Shown piece after piece: positions 1-7,130 of a stretch of 10,519 nucleotides of DNA (the stretch's first letter is position 1; each line of letters opens with the position of its first letter). The stretch is taken from contig DASTCC010000377.1 in assembly GCA_035711465.1 (NCBI GenBank), positions 1 through 10,519 of the forward strand, in the 5' to 3' direction. A program made the translations under genes and the position numbers. The DNA comes from DASTCC01 sp035711465 (GTDB taxonomy: Bacteria > Acidobacteriota > Vicinamibacteria > Vicinamibacterales > SCN-69-37). The notes beneath the pieces were generated by a model, which ran no database searches, was not told where the DNA came from, and saw nothing but the letters and a program-made list of their open reading frames with translations.

Positions 1-707
1 TCTGGCTCGACGGGCGGCAGTTCGCCGAGAAGGGCCGCGCCGGCGCGATGGCCCTGCGCGCGGCGACGATCGAGAGTGGAACGCCCGTGGAAGACACCCT
101 CGTCGACGCCAAGGTATGCGACTGCTGTCCGACGGCAACGGCGCGCACTGACCAGGGCGTGATCGTCGCCTACCGCGATCGCAGCGACACCGAGGTGCGC
201 GATATCGCCGTCACTCGCCTGGTCGGCGGCAAGTGGACCACGCCGGCGACGGTCTTCGAGGACAATTGGCAGATCAACGCCTGCCCCGTCAACGGACCGG
301 CATTGGCCGCGACCGGGCGCAACGTCGCGGTCGCGTGGTTCACGGTCGCCGGCGGGACCGCGCGCGTCAAGGTCGCGTTCTCGACCGACGGCGGCGAGAC
401 GTTCTCGGCGCCGTCGGTCGTCGAGAGCGAAGCGACGTTTGGACGTCTCGGCCTGGTGATGCTCGATGCCGATCGCGCGCTGGTGTCGGCGATCGAGAAA
501 GTCGGCGGCGCCGATCAGATCGTCGTCCGCGAAGCCAAGCGCGGCGGACGCGTCGGTCCGCCGAAGCCGGTGGCGGCGACGACGTTCGAGCGGACGAGCG
601 GATTTCCGCGGATGGCCGTGAGCGGCCGGCGCGTGTGGTTCGCGTGGACTGATGTGACGAGCGGGGCGGTGCCGCGAGTGCGAGTGGCGAGCGCCCGCCT
701 CAAGTGA
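1..707 (+). CDS. Sialidase-like (BNR/Asp-box) beta-propeller protein, C-terminal part; 5' end outside the window
   Basis: The reading frame is open from base 3 (first visible residues WLDGRQFAEKG) to the TGA at 705-707, giving about 234 residues. An ATG at 48 exists, but coding-like sequence continues upstream of it, so the gene is cut by the window edge rather than starting there. Visible signs: an Asp-box turn STDGGETF at 381-404, typical of sialidase/BNR propeller blades; repeated beta-strand patterns such as VAVAWFTV and RVWFAWTD; and a Cys cluster VCDCCPT (near 114-134) followed about 50 residues later by NACPVNGP. Exo-alpha-sialidase-like proteins of soil bacteria often have such blades, and many are secreted, but true sialidase activity is not shown: the N-terminal catalytic arginine region is missing. 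It ends 7 bases before the UPF0182 gene and is probably co-transcribed with it. Confident in fold class, not in substrate. Confidence 0.72.
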   Translation, partial: WLDGRQFAEKGRAGAMALRAATIESGTPVEDTLVDAKVCDCCPTATARTDQGVIVAYRDRSDTEVRDIAVTRLVGGKWTTPATVFEDNWQINACPVNGPALAATGRNVAVAWFTVAGGTARVKVAFSTDGGETFSAPSVVESEATFGRLGLVMLDADRALVSAIEKVGGADQIVVREAKRGGRVGPPKPVAATTFERTSGFPRMAVSGRRVWFAWTDVTSGAVPRVRVASARLK

Positions 708-714
708 CCCTTTC

Positions 715-3489
715 ATGACCCTTCGTGGCCTGCCCGGCCTGATTCTTCTCGCGGCCATCGTCCTGCTGGCGGTTCCGTCGGCGGTCGGCTATTACACCGA
801 CTGGCTCTGGTTCCAGGAGCTCGGCTACGGCGGCATCTTCCTCCGCCGGCTGAACACGCAGGGACTGGTCTTCGCGATCACGTTCTTCGCGGTGTTCGGA
901 TTCCTCTATTTCAATTTCCGTATCGCGCGCCGCATGCTCGGCCGGCCGCTGATCGTCGGCCGCTCGCCCGACGGGCGCCCGATCACCGTCGAGGGCCGCC
1001 AGCTCGGCAATCTGGCGATGCCGGTCTCCACGGTCCTGGCGCTGAGCATGGCGATCACCGGCGCGGCGAGCTGGATGGAGTGGCTCGCCTTCTTCAACGC
1101 GGTGCCGTTCGACACGCGCGATCCGATCTTCGGCCGCGACGTCGCCTTCTACGTGTTCCGCCTGCCGATCCTGCAGCTCATCCGCCAGCAGCTCGCGTTC
1201 GCATCGGTGCTGGCGCTGATCGGCTGCGGCGCTTATTACGCGCTGTCCGGCAGTTTTCGCATCGAGCCGCGCTACGGCGTCGCGTTCTGGCCGCGGCTGC
1301 GCCTGGTTCCGGCGGCGCGGCGGCATCTGTCGCTGCTCGGCGCGATGGTGTTCGCGCTGATGGCGTGGGGCACGTGGCTGGACATGCCGCAGACGCTGCT
1401 CACCTCGGCGACGTCGACGGTCGGATTCGGCGCGTCCTACACCGACGTGCATGCGCGGCTGCCCTTCCTGTGGGCGGCGTTCGCCGTGCTCTGCGCCGGT
1501 ACGCTCCTCGCGCTCTGGGCCGGCGTCGGCACGCGCGGCTGGCCGGTCGTGCTCGCGATCGGACTCTACTTCGTCGTCTCGACGGTCGGCGGCGTCTACG
1601 GCGCGTTCCTGCAGCGCGTCGTCGTCTCGCCGAGCGAGCAGCTGAAGGAAGAGCCGTACATCCGCCATAACATCGAGGCGACGCGAAAAGCGTACGCACT
1701 CGATCGCGTCGAGGAGCGCGAGCTCACCGGCGACGCCGAACTGACCCCGGAGGCGGTCGCGCGCAACGCCGGCACGATCGAAAACGTGCGGCTCTGGGAT
1801 CACCAGCCGCTGCTGCAGACGTTCGCGCAGATCCAGGAGATCCGCACCTATTACGACTTCTGGGCGGTGGACAACGACCGCTACACGATCAACGGCAAGT
1901 ACCGGCAGGTGATGCTCTCGGCGCGCGAGCTGAATCCGGAGAGCCTGCAGAATCCGTCGTGGGTGAACGAGCGGCTCACCTACACGCATGGCTACGGCCT
2001 GACGCTCGGGCCGGTGAACCAGGTGACGACCGAAGGGCTCCCGGTGCTGTTCATCCGCGACCTGCCGCCGGTGTCCACCGTCGACCTCAAGATCGACGAG
2101 CCGAGTATCTACTTCGGCGAGCTCACGTCCGGATACGTGCTGGTGCGGACCAAACAGCCGGAGTTCCACTACCCGCAAGGCGACGACAACGAGACGACCT
2201 ACTACGAGGGGACCGGCGGCGTGCCGGTCGCGAGCTTGTGGCGGCGGCTGCTGTTCGCGATCCGCTTCGGCAGCACCGACATCCTGCTGACGCCGCAGAT
2301 CACCGAGGAGAGCCGCATCCTCCTCTATCGGCAGATCGGCGATCGCGTGCGCCGGCTGGCGCCGTTCCTGACGTTCGACAGCGACCCGTACCCGGTGGTG
2401 AGCGAGGGGCGCATCTTCTGGATTCAGGACGCGTACACGGCCACCGGCAGCTATCCGTACTCGACGCCGGTGCAGCGGACCGAGGGCCCGATCAACTACA
2501 TCCGCAACTCGGTCAAGATCGTCATCGACGCCTTCAACGGCAACGTCGCGTTCTACCTCGCCGAGCCGACCGATCCGCTGGCGCTGACGCTGGCCAACAT
2601 CTTCCCCGGCATCTTCCGGCCGCTGTCGGACATGCCGGCCGGCCTGCGCAGCCACGTCCGCTACCCGGAAGACATCTTCCGCATCCAGTCGCAGGTCTAC
2701 ACGACGTACCACATGACCAACCCGGTGGTCTTCTACAACAAGGAAGATCAGTGGCAGGTGCCGTCGCTCGACAGCGAGCGCAACACCGCGCAGATGCAGC
2801 CGTACTACACGATCATGCGGCTGCCCGGCGAGTCGGAGAACGAGTTCATCCAGATGCTGCCGTTCACGCCGCGGCTGAAGTCCAACCTGTCGGCATGGAT
2901 GGTGGCGCGCAGCGACGGCGAGCACTACGGCCGGCTGCTCGTCTTCCAGTTCCCGAAACAGAAGATCGTCTACGGCCCGCAGCAGATGATCGGCCGCATC
3001 AACCAGGACCAGGTGATCGCGCCGCAGATCACGCTGTGGAATCAGCAGGGCTCGCAGGTCATCTGGGGGACGCTCCTGGTGATCCCGATCGAGGAGTCGC
3101 TGATCTACGTGCGCCCGCTCTACCTGCGATCGAACGAGGGCCGCATCCCGGAGCTCAAGCGCGTCATCGTCGCCTACCAGAACCGTATCGTCATGGCCGA
3201 GACGCTGAAGCAGGCGATGACGCAGATCTTCGGGCCCGGCATCTCGGCGGCGCTCTCGCCGGACCGCATGTCGAGCAGCGCGACGTCCGTCGTGATCACC
3301 GAGCCCGCTGACGTCGAGCGCGAGAAGGCCGGCGAGCCCGACATGACGCTCGCCGAGCTCGCCGTCGAGGCCGACATGCATCTGCAGCGCGCCCTCGAAG
3401 CCCAGCGCGCGGGAGACTGGGCCCGCTACGGCGAGGAGATCAAGCGCGTCGAAGAGCTTCTCGCGAAGATGAAGACGATGAAGAAATAG
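715..3489 (+). CDS. UPF0182 family (COG1615) integral membrane protein
   Basis: This 924-residue protein has the full length and layout of the UPF0182 family, whose function is unknown. Seven hydrophobic segments can be seen at about residues 7-25, 50-70, 100-120, 152-178, 204-222, 249-270 and 276-297, followed by a long, mostly polar domain probably outside the cytoplasm. Family-like motifs are DWLWFQELGYGGIF (29-42), DPIFGRDVAFYVFRLP (136-151), SPSEQLKEEPYIRHNI (305-320) and the later stretches around DSDPYPVV and YPEDIFRIQ. The C-terminus is a charged helical tail (GDWARYGEEIKRVEELL) also usual in the family. The ATG at 715 is chosen because it directly precedes a signal-anchor helix. No Shine-Dalgarno is seen; only 7 bases separate it from the preceding stop, so translation may depend on coupling. 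It converges with the hydrolase gene across a heptamer repeat. Intact, no frameshift. Confidence 0.93.
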   Translation: MTLRGLPGLILLAAIVLLAVPSAVGYYTDWLWFQELGYGGIFLRRLNTQGLVFAITFFAVFGFLYFNFRIARRMLGRPLIVGRSPDGRPITVEGRQLGNLAMPVSTVLALSMAITGAASWMEWLAFFNAVPFDTRDPIFGRDVAFYVFRLPILQLIRQQLAFASVLALIGCGAYYALSGSFRIEPRYGVAFWPRLRLVPAARRHLSLLGAMVFALMAWGTWLDMPQTLLTSATSTVGFGASYTDVHARLPFLWAAFAVLCAGTLLALWAGVGTRGWPVVLAIGLYFVVSTVGGVYGAFLQRVVVSPSEQLKEEPYIRHNIEATRKAYALDRVEERELTGDAELTPEAVARNAGTIENVRLWDHQPLLQTFAQIQEIRTYYDFWAVDNDRYTINGKYRQVMLSARELNPESLQNPSWVNERLTYTHGYGLTLGPVNQVTTEGLPVLFIRDLPPVSTVDLKIDEPSIYFGELTSGYVLVRTKQPEFHYPQGDDNETTYYEGTGGVPVASLWRRLLFAIRFGSTDILLTPQITEESRILLYRQIGDRVRRLAPFLTFDSDPYPVVSEGRIFWIQDAYTATGSYPYSTPVQRTEGPINYIRNSVKIVIDAFNGNVAFYLAEPTDPLALTLANIFPGIFRPLSDMPAGLRSHVRYPEDIFRIQSQVYTTYHMTNPVVFYNKEDQWQVPSLDSERNTAQMQPYYTIMRLPGESENEFIQMLPFTPRLKSNLSAWMVARSDGEHYGRLLVFQFPKQKIVYGPQQMIGRINQDQVIAPQITLWNQQGSQVIWGTLLVIPIEESLIYVRPLYLRSNEGRIPELKRVIVAYQNRIVMAETLKQAMTQIFGPGISAALSPDRMSSSATSVVITEPADVEREKAGEPDMTLAELAVEADMHLQRALEAQRAGDWARYGEEIKRVEELLAKMKTMKK

Positions 3490-3523
3490 GCTCGGGGCTC
3501 GCGGCTCGCGGCTGAGGGCTCCT
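3489..3523 (+). repeat. Five-unit heptamer tandem array (GGCTCGC type) in a convergent gap
   Basis: Five consecutive 7-bp units all begin GGCT. Units 2 and 3 (3496-3509) are perfect GGCTCGC; unit 1 ends in G instead of C, unit 4 reads GGCTGAG and unit 5 reads GGCTCCT. The array starts on the last base of the UPF0182 stop codon and ends inside the hydrolase stop codon on the other strand, so it is the whole intergenic space. It holds only a weak 4-bp hairpin (CGCG, loop GCT, 3500-3510) with no T tract, so it is not a clear intrinsic terminator. Similar short tandem heptamers (STRR) are known from cyanobacteria; the role here is unknown. Confidence 0.8.
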
Positions 3524-4598
3524 ACTTCTTCGGCAGTGACTTGATCCAGGTTCCGATTTCTGCGGTCAGGCCATCCACGAACGCCTTCTCCAGGGACGCG
3601 TACTCGGTGACCAGGCCGGTCTTCGCGCGCTGGAACAGGTGATTTGCTTCGGGCAATTCGACGACTTTGGCGTGTGCGTTCGACTTCAACGCCGCTTCGA
3701 CCGGGGCGCGATTGAGCGACGGGGGCACCTGCGTGTCCTTCGCGCCGAAGATCGCGAGCACCGGGCAGGTCACCTTGGCGATGGCCGTCGCGGGATCGAA
3801 CGAGAGCAGATGCTTCATCCAGGGCGACGACATCTGCGCCACGACGGTCGGGACCGCGCGATTGAGATAGGCGTCGCGATCGGGGATGGTCGCCTGCGCC
3901 GCCGGCGGCAGCGCCTCGATCTGCGCCGTCGCCAGCTCTCTCACCGCGGCACCCAGCTCCGCGGCCGGGACGCCGGCCGCCGCGGCGTCGGTCACCTTTC
4001 GATGCGCAGCGACGATGCGCTCGACGCGTTCGGGCGTCGCGCCGTTGGCGCGCGCGCCGTCGGCGGCCTGCTGCCGCAGCACGACGTCGCCGCGCACGCC
4101 GGTGCCGGCAAGCATGACGACGAAGGCGACGTCCTTCGATTTCGTCGCGGCGACCGCCGCCGCCCCGGCGCCCTCTGAATGGCCGAGCAGACCGATCCGA
4201 TCGCCGGCGAGCGACGAACGGGTCTTCAGCAGCGCGACGCCGGCGAGCGCGTCCGCGGCGAAGTCGTCGGTCACCGACTGCACGAGGTTGCCCGTGGACT
4301 TGCCGACGCCGCGGTCGTCGTAGCGCAGCACCGCGATCCCTTGAGCGACCAGCGCATCCGAGAGCGTCTTGAAGACCTTGAAGCCGAAGACCTCCTCGTC
4401 GCGGTTCTGCGGGCCGGATCCGGTGATCAGCACGACCGCCGGAAACGGGCCGGCGCCGGCAGGCATCGCCAGCGTGCCGCCGAGCGTCACCGCGCCGTTC
4501 GCGAACGTGACTTCCTCCTCGACTGGCTGCTGGACGGCGGAGGTCAGCGCCCCGCTCAGGGCGACAGCGCAAGCAACGCTCGTCAACGCACGCGTCAT
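3522..4598 (-). CDS. Secreted alpha/beta hydrolase (serine hydrolase; dienelactone hydrolase / S33-like)
   Basis: Predicted 358 residues. An N-terminal signal peptide is visible (MTR, hydrophobic stretch to about residue 18, possible cleavage after TSA at 21), so the enzyme is likely exported. Fold marks: the oxyanion strand VVLITGSGPQNRDE (about 55-68), RYDDRGVGKS near 92-101, the nucleophile elbow GHSEG with Ser141, the acid Asp288 in FGAKDTQVP, and His320 in EANHLF. The triad is therefore complete. The residues between about 165 and 265 form a helical cap. The ITGSGPQNRDE/DRGVGKS combination is common in bacterial hydrolases annotated as alpha/beta hydrolase or dienelactone hydrolase; the natural ester or peptide substrate is unknown. 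Start: two ATGs lie side by side at 4601 and 4598; 4598 is preferred because GAGGAG lies 6 bases before it. A TTG at 4616 would overlap the previous gene. Last gene of the minus-strand operon. Confidence 0.88.
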   Translation of the reverse strand: MTRALTSVACAVALSGALTSAVQQPVEEEVTFANGAVTLGGTLAMPAGAGPFPAVVLITGSGPQNRDEEVFGFKVFKTLSDALVAQGIAVLRYDDRGVGKSTGNLVQSVTDDFAADALAGVALLKTRSSLAGDRIGLLGHSEGAGAAAVAATKSKDVAFVVMLAGTGVRGDVVLRQQAADGARANGATPERVERIVAAHRKVTDAAAAGVPAAELGAAVRELATAQIEALPPAAQATIPDRDAYLNRAVPTVVAQMSSPWMKHLLSFDPATAIAKVTCPVLAIFGAKDTQVPPSLNRAPVEAALKSNAHAKVVELPEANHLFQRAKTGLVTEYASLEKAFVDGLTAEIGTWIKSLPKK

Positions 4599-4604
4599 CA
4601 TCAA

Positions 4605-4610
4605 CTCCTC
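4605..4610 (-). promoter_or_regulatory. Strong Shine-Dalgarno GAGGAG that fixes the alpha/beta hydrolase start
   Basis: On the minus strand GAGGAG overlaps by two bases the TGA stop (4611-4609) of the PLP enzyme gene and lies 6 bases before the ATG at 4598 (3 before the ATG at 4601). Ribosomes finishing the upstream gene would sit on this site, which suggests translational coupling. Confidence 0.75.
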
Positions 4611-5997
4611 AGGCAATCGCGGCTCGGAACGACGCGACGATGGCGTCGGCGGATCGATCGACGTCGGCGTCCGTGGTCGCGTAGCTGCTGAACGAGACCC
4701 GCATCGCGGCCATGCCGTGCCACGACGTCCCGCCGAGCCAGCAGGTGCCTTCGGCCTGGACGCGCGCGATCACGTCGCGGGTGCAGGCGTCGGCATCGCG
4801 ACCCTGCGGCTCGAACCTGACGAGCACCTGGTTCAGGACGACGTCGTTCAACACGCGCACACCAGGTTCCCCGGTCAGCCGCGCCGCGAGTCGCCTCGCG
4901 TGGGAGCAGCACCGGTCGACGAGTTCGCCCAACCCGCGCCGGCCGAGCGTTCGCAGTACGGCATAGACAGGCACCGCGCGACCGCGCCGGGACTCCTCCG
5001 GCACGAACTCGTGCGGGTCGCGCTCGACCTTGTCCTCGAGGATGTAGGCGGCGCCGAGCGTGAAGGCGGCGCGATGCACGTCCGGATGCGCCGAGAGCGC
5101 GATGCCGCAATCGTACGGCACGTTGAGCCATTTGTGGCCGTCGGTCGCGATCGAATCGGCCTGGGCGATGCCGCGGACGTGATGCGCAAGCGCCGGCGAG
5201 GCCGCGGCCCAAAGCCCGAAGGCGCCGTCGACATGGAGCCATGCGCCGCGCGACTTCACCGCGTCGGCGATGTCCGCGATCGGATCGAACGCGCCGGTGT
5301 TGACGTTGCCGGCCTGCGCGCAGACGAGGCAGGGCCCGGAACGCGCGCGCAGGATCGACGCGAGCGCATCAGCGCGCATCCGGCCCTGGCCATCGGTGGG
5401 CACGCGCACCGGCGTCACCGCGCCGAAGCCGGCAAGGCGCAGCGCCATGAAGATCGTGTAATGCGCTTCGTCGCCGACGATGACCTCGACTGGCGGCGCA
5501 CCGATCAGCCCGTCGGCTTCGACATCCCAGCCGGCCTGCTTCAACAGCCGGTGCCGCGCCGCGACGATGCCGGTGAAGTTGGCCATCTGACAGCCGGTTA
5601 CGAAGCCGCCGTTCCAGGACGGCGGCAGTCCGACGATCTCGCGGATCCAGCCGAGGGTGATGTCCTCGACCACCGAGACCAGCGGCGACAGCGCGTAGAT
5701 GCCGGCGTTCTGATCCCAGGTCGAAACCAGCCAGTCGGCCGCGGTCGCTACCGGCAGGCTGCCGCCGACGACGAAGCCGAAAAAGCGCGGGCCCTGCGTC
5801 GCGATCGTGCCGCCGCTCGCCGCCGCCAGCCGATCGATCACCGCCGCCGCGTCGTCGCCGTCCGATCCGAGCGTGCCGCCGAGCGCCGCGCGGAGCGCGT
5901 CGCCGTCGAGAAGCGCGCGCACGGGCCGATCGCCTACACCGGCGAGATAGGTCGCGGCATGTTCCGCCGCGCGAGCCAGTACGTCGTGACGACTCAT
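4609..5997 (-). CDS. PLP-dependent group II amino-acid decarboxylase-like enzyme
   Basis: A 462-residue fold-type I PLP enzyme of the group II (glutamate/aromatic amino-acid) decarboxylase family, of normal length for that family. Visible active-site elements: phosphate-binding region GGFVTGCQMANFTG (130-143), His179 in GDEAHYT (stacks on the PLP ring), Asp257 in HVDGAFG (pairs with the pyridine nitrogen), and Lys289 in TDGHKW (forms the internal aldimine). The C-terminal domain carries MRVSFSSYATTDADVD, the usual late motif. The expected reaction is removal of the carboxyl group of an L-amino acid, in the cytoplasm. Which amino acid is not readable, and some relatives act as aldehyde synthases or other lyases. 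The start ATG at 5997 overlaps the stop of the MBL gene by 4 bases (ATGA), so the two are coupled. The frame stays open upstream of 5997, but that part is the shadow of the MBL gene. Confidence 0.9.
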   Translation of the reverse strand: MSRHDVLARAAEHAATYLAGVGDRPVRALLDGDALRAALGGTLGSDGDDAAAVIDRLAAASGGTIATQGPRFFGFVVGGSLPVATAADWLVSTWDQNAGIYALSPLVSVVEDITLGWIREIVGLPPSWNGGFVTGCQMANFTGIVAARHRLLKQAGWDVEADGLIGAPPVEVIVGDEAHYTIFMALRLAGFGAVTPVRVPTDGQGRMRADALASILRARSGPCLVCAQAGNVNTGAFDPIADIADAVKSRGAWLHVDGAFGLWAAASPALAHHVRGIAQADSIATDGHKWLNVPYDCGIALSAHPDVHRAAFTLGAAYILEDKVERDPHEFVPEESRRGRAVPVYAVLRTLGRRGLGELVDRCCSHARRLAARLTGEPGVRVLNDVVLNQVLVRFEPQGRDADACTRDVIARVQAEGTCWLGGTSWHGMAAMRVSFSSYATTDADVDRSADAIVASFRAAIA

Positions 5998-6938
5998 GAC
6001 GCCGCCTTCGCCTCCCGCTTCCGCCAGTAGCGGGCCAGGCCGGCCCACGAGAAGTCGAAGCGGCCGGCGCTGACGTACGCCTCCGCCTCGGCGCGGTTCG
6101 TCGCCCGCACCAGCTCGTCCATCACCGCGGCCATGAACTCGTCGGCGCGTTCGGCATCGCTGGCCGGCTTCGCCAGTCCGGCCTGCACGCGCCGGCTCCA
6201 CTCCTCCATCCGGCGCCAGAAGTCCTGGAAGTGCAGCGCCGGCGACGGCTGCGGTCCGAAGTGGGTGAGGAAGAGCGTGTGCGGATGCCACGCGAGGATC
6301 CGCGCCGTGCTCGCCGTCCAGGCCTCGAGATCGATGTCCGGCGGCGGCGTCGCCGGCAGGACGATGCGGCCGCTGGCGCGGCAGATGCCTCCGGTGTCGC
6401 CGACGAACGCGATCCCCGACTCGGGAAGGAAGTACGAGACGTGATGTATCGCGTGTCCGGGCGTATAGGCGATCTCGACGTCGTGACCCGCGATGCGCAG
6501 CCGCTCGGCGTCGACGCCGTCGAGCCCGGCGCGAAGCACGTGAACGCGGTCGGCCGGCACCGGCCGAATCTCGCCCCACAAGCGCTCCATGTCGGCGCCG
6601 TAGAGCCGCGATGCGCTCGCGACCAGCTTCGACGGATCGATCATGTGCGCGGCGCCGCGCTCGTGCACGTACACCGTCGCGTGAGGAAATCTCGCGGCGA
6701 GCACGCCGGTGGCGCCGGCGTGATCGAGATGGATGTGCGTGATTAGAATCGCTCGCACATCCGCCGGCCCGAATCCACGCGCCGCCAGACCGGCCTCGAT
6801 CGCCGGAATGGTGGTCGAAGGCCCGGGGTCGACGACGGCGATCCCGTCGGCGCCGTGCAGCAGCCCCGTCGCGATGACGCCTGGCGTGCCGAGAAAGTTG
6901 AGATCGAAGAAATCGACACCGCGGGCGAGGGCGTTCAC
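5994..6938 (-). CDS. Metallo-beta-lactamase (MBL) fold metallo-hydrolase
   Basis: Predicted 314 residues from GTG at 6938. It contains the MBL signature HIHLDHAG (about 68-75, supplying His68, His70, Asp72 and His73), then TPGH with His162, GDT with Asp181 and LTHFG with His226. These together can bind two metal ions, normally zinc. The N-terminal strand pattern VIATGLLHGADGIAVVDPGPS is also typical. No signal peptide is evident, so it is probably cytoplasmic. Relatives hydrolyse thioesters, lactones, phosphodiesters or other esters; the C-terminal helical part (after about 235) is the likely specificity region and does not identify the substrate. Start: a TTG at 6965 is in frame but lies inside a heptamer repeat. 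Neither start has a clear Shine-Dalgarno; the GTG has a TACTAT box 6 bases upstream and might be read leaderless. First gene of the operon. Confidence 0.85.
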   Translation of the reverse strand: MNALARGVDFFDLNFLGTPGVIATGLLHGADGIAVVDPGPSTTIPAIEAGLAARGFGPADVRAILITHIHLDHAGATGVLAARFPHATVYVHERGAAHMIDPSKLVASASRLYGADMERLWGEIRPVPADRVHVLRAGLDGVDAERLRIAGHDVEIAYTPGHAIHHVSYFLPESGIAFVGDTGGICRASGRIVLPATPPPDIDLEAWTASTARILAWHPHTLFLTHFGPQPSPALHFQDFWRRMEEWSRRVQAGLAKPASDAERADEFMAAVMDELVRATNRAEAEAYVSAGRFDFSWAGLARYWRKREAKAAS

Positions 6939-6958
6939 GGGGGAATAGTAAGCAGTCC

Positions 6959-6993
6959 AACTCAAAACTAGAAACTCAAAACTTAGAACTCAA
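6959..6993 (+). repeat. Heptamer tandem array, AACTCAA type, five units (left arm)
   Basis: Five 7-bp units all begin AACT. Units 1, 3 and 5 are identical AACTCAA; unit 2 is AACTAGA and unit 4 is AACTTAG. The array is strikingly AT-rich in a GC-rich region, and a sixth, decayed unit may follow. It overlaps the alternative TTG start of the MBL gene. Confidence 0.8.
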
Positions 6994-7077
6994 GGCATGA
7001 ATGAAATACGGCTGCCAACTGAAGATTATTCGGTTGTTGGTCGCCACGGGTCGCACCGAGTGTCGAGGAGGCCCGCG

Positions 7078-7090
7078 AGCGCGAAGCGCT
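7078..7090. other. Small hairpin with GCGAAGC loop core
   Basis: AGCGC (7078-7082) pairs with GCGCT (7086-7090) around the loop GAA. The central heptamer GCGAAGC (7081-7087) is a DNA sequence known to form an unusually stable mini-hairpin. It lies in the core of the inverted-repeat element. It may be a folding nucleus when the element is single-stranded or transcribed; no T tract follows, so it is not a usual terminator. Confidence 0.5.
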
Positions 7091-7109
7091 GGCACCGCAG
7101 CCTGGAGTG

Positions 7110-7130
7110 TTGCGTTTTAAGTTTTGAGTT
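7110..7130 (-). repeat. Heptamer tandem array, AACTCAA type, three units on the minus strand (right arm)
   Basis: Read on the minus strand from 7130, the units are AACTCAA, AACTTAA and AACGCAA. A decayed fourth unit, CACTCCA, lies at 7103-7109. It is the same repeat family as the array at 6959-6993 but in opposite orientation, and it ends about 31 bases before the clpS start. Confidence 0.75.

Larger units (their letters stand above)
6959..7130. repeat. Intergenic inverted-repeat element with heptamer-array arms (MITE/REP-like candidate)
   Basis: Two AT-rich heptamer arrays face each other around a core of about 110 bases. The 14-mer AAACTCAAAACTTA at 6972-6985 is exactly the reverse complement of 7118-7131; extending inward gives 17 of 18 matches (6972-6989 against 7114-7131). 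The core is GC-rich after about 7040. It carries no transposase and no target-site duplication that I can recognise. It lies between the divergent MBL and clpS genes, so promoters of one or both probably lie in or near it. It could be a mobile miniature element, a fixed regulatory structure, or two independent repeat arrays. Confidence 0.55.

Noticed and set aside
3489..3530. Intrinsic terminator between the convergent genes
   Set aside because: Only a 4-bp stem is possible and no T run follows on either strand.
700..4572. Very long open frame on the minus strand (about 1290 codons) across the UPF0182 gene
   Set aside because: It is antisense to a well-supported gene and its product is Arg-rich and low in complexity, as expected for shadow frames in GC-rich DNA.
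4560..4598. Lipoprotein box (SVAC) in the alpha/beta hydrolase leader
   Set aside because: The hydrophobic stretch before the Cys is too short and the -3 residue is Ser; an ordinary signal peptide fits better.
4609..6960. Possible 783-residue fusion extending the PLP enzyme upstream
   Set aside because: The extension is the MBL gene read in another frame and is Arg-rich; the ATG at 5997 with the ATGA overlap explains the real start.
7024..7030. AT-rich GATTATT as a -10 box for clpS or mbl
   Set aside because: No acceptable -35 box at 15-19 bases on either strand.
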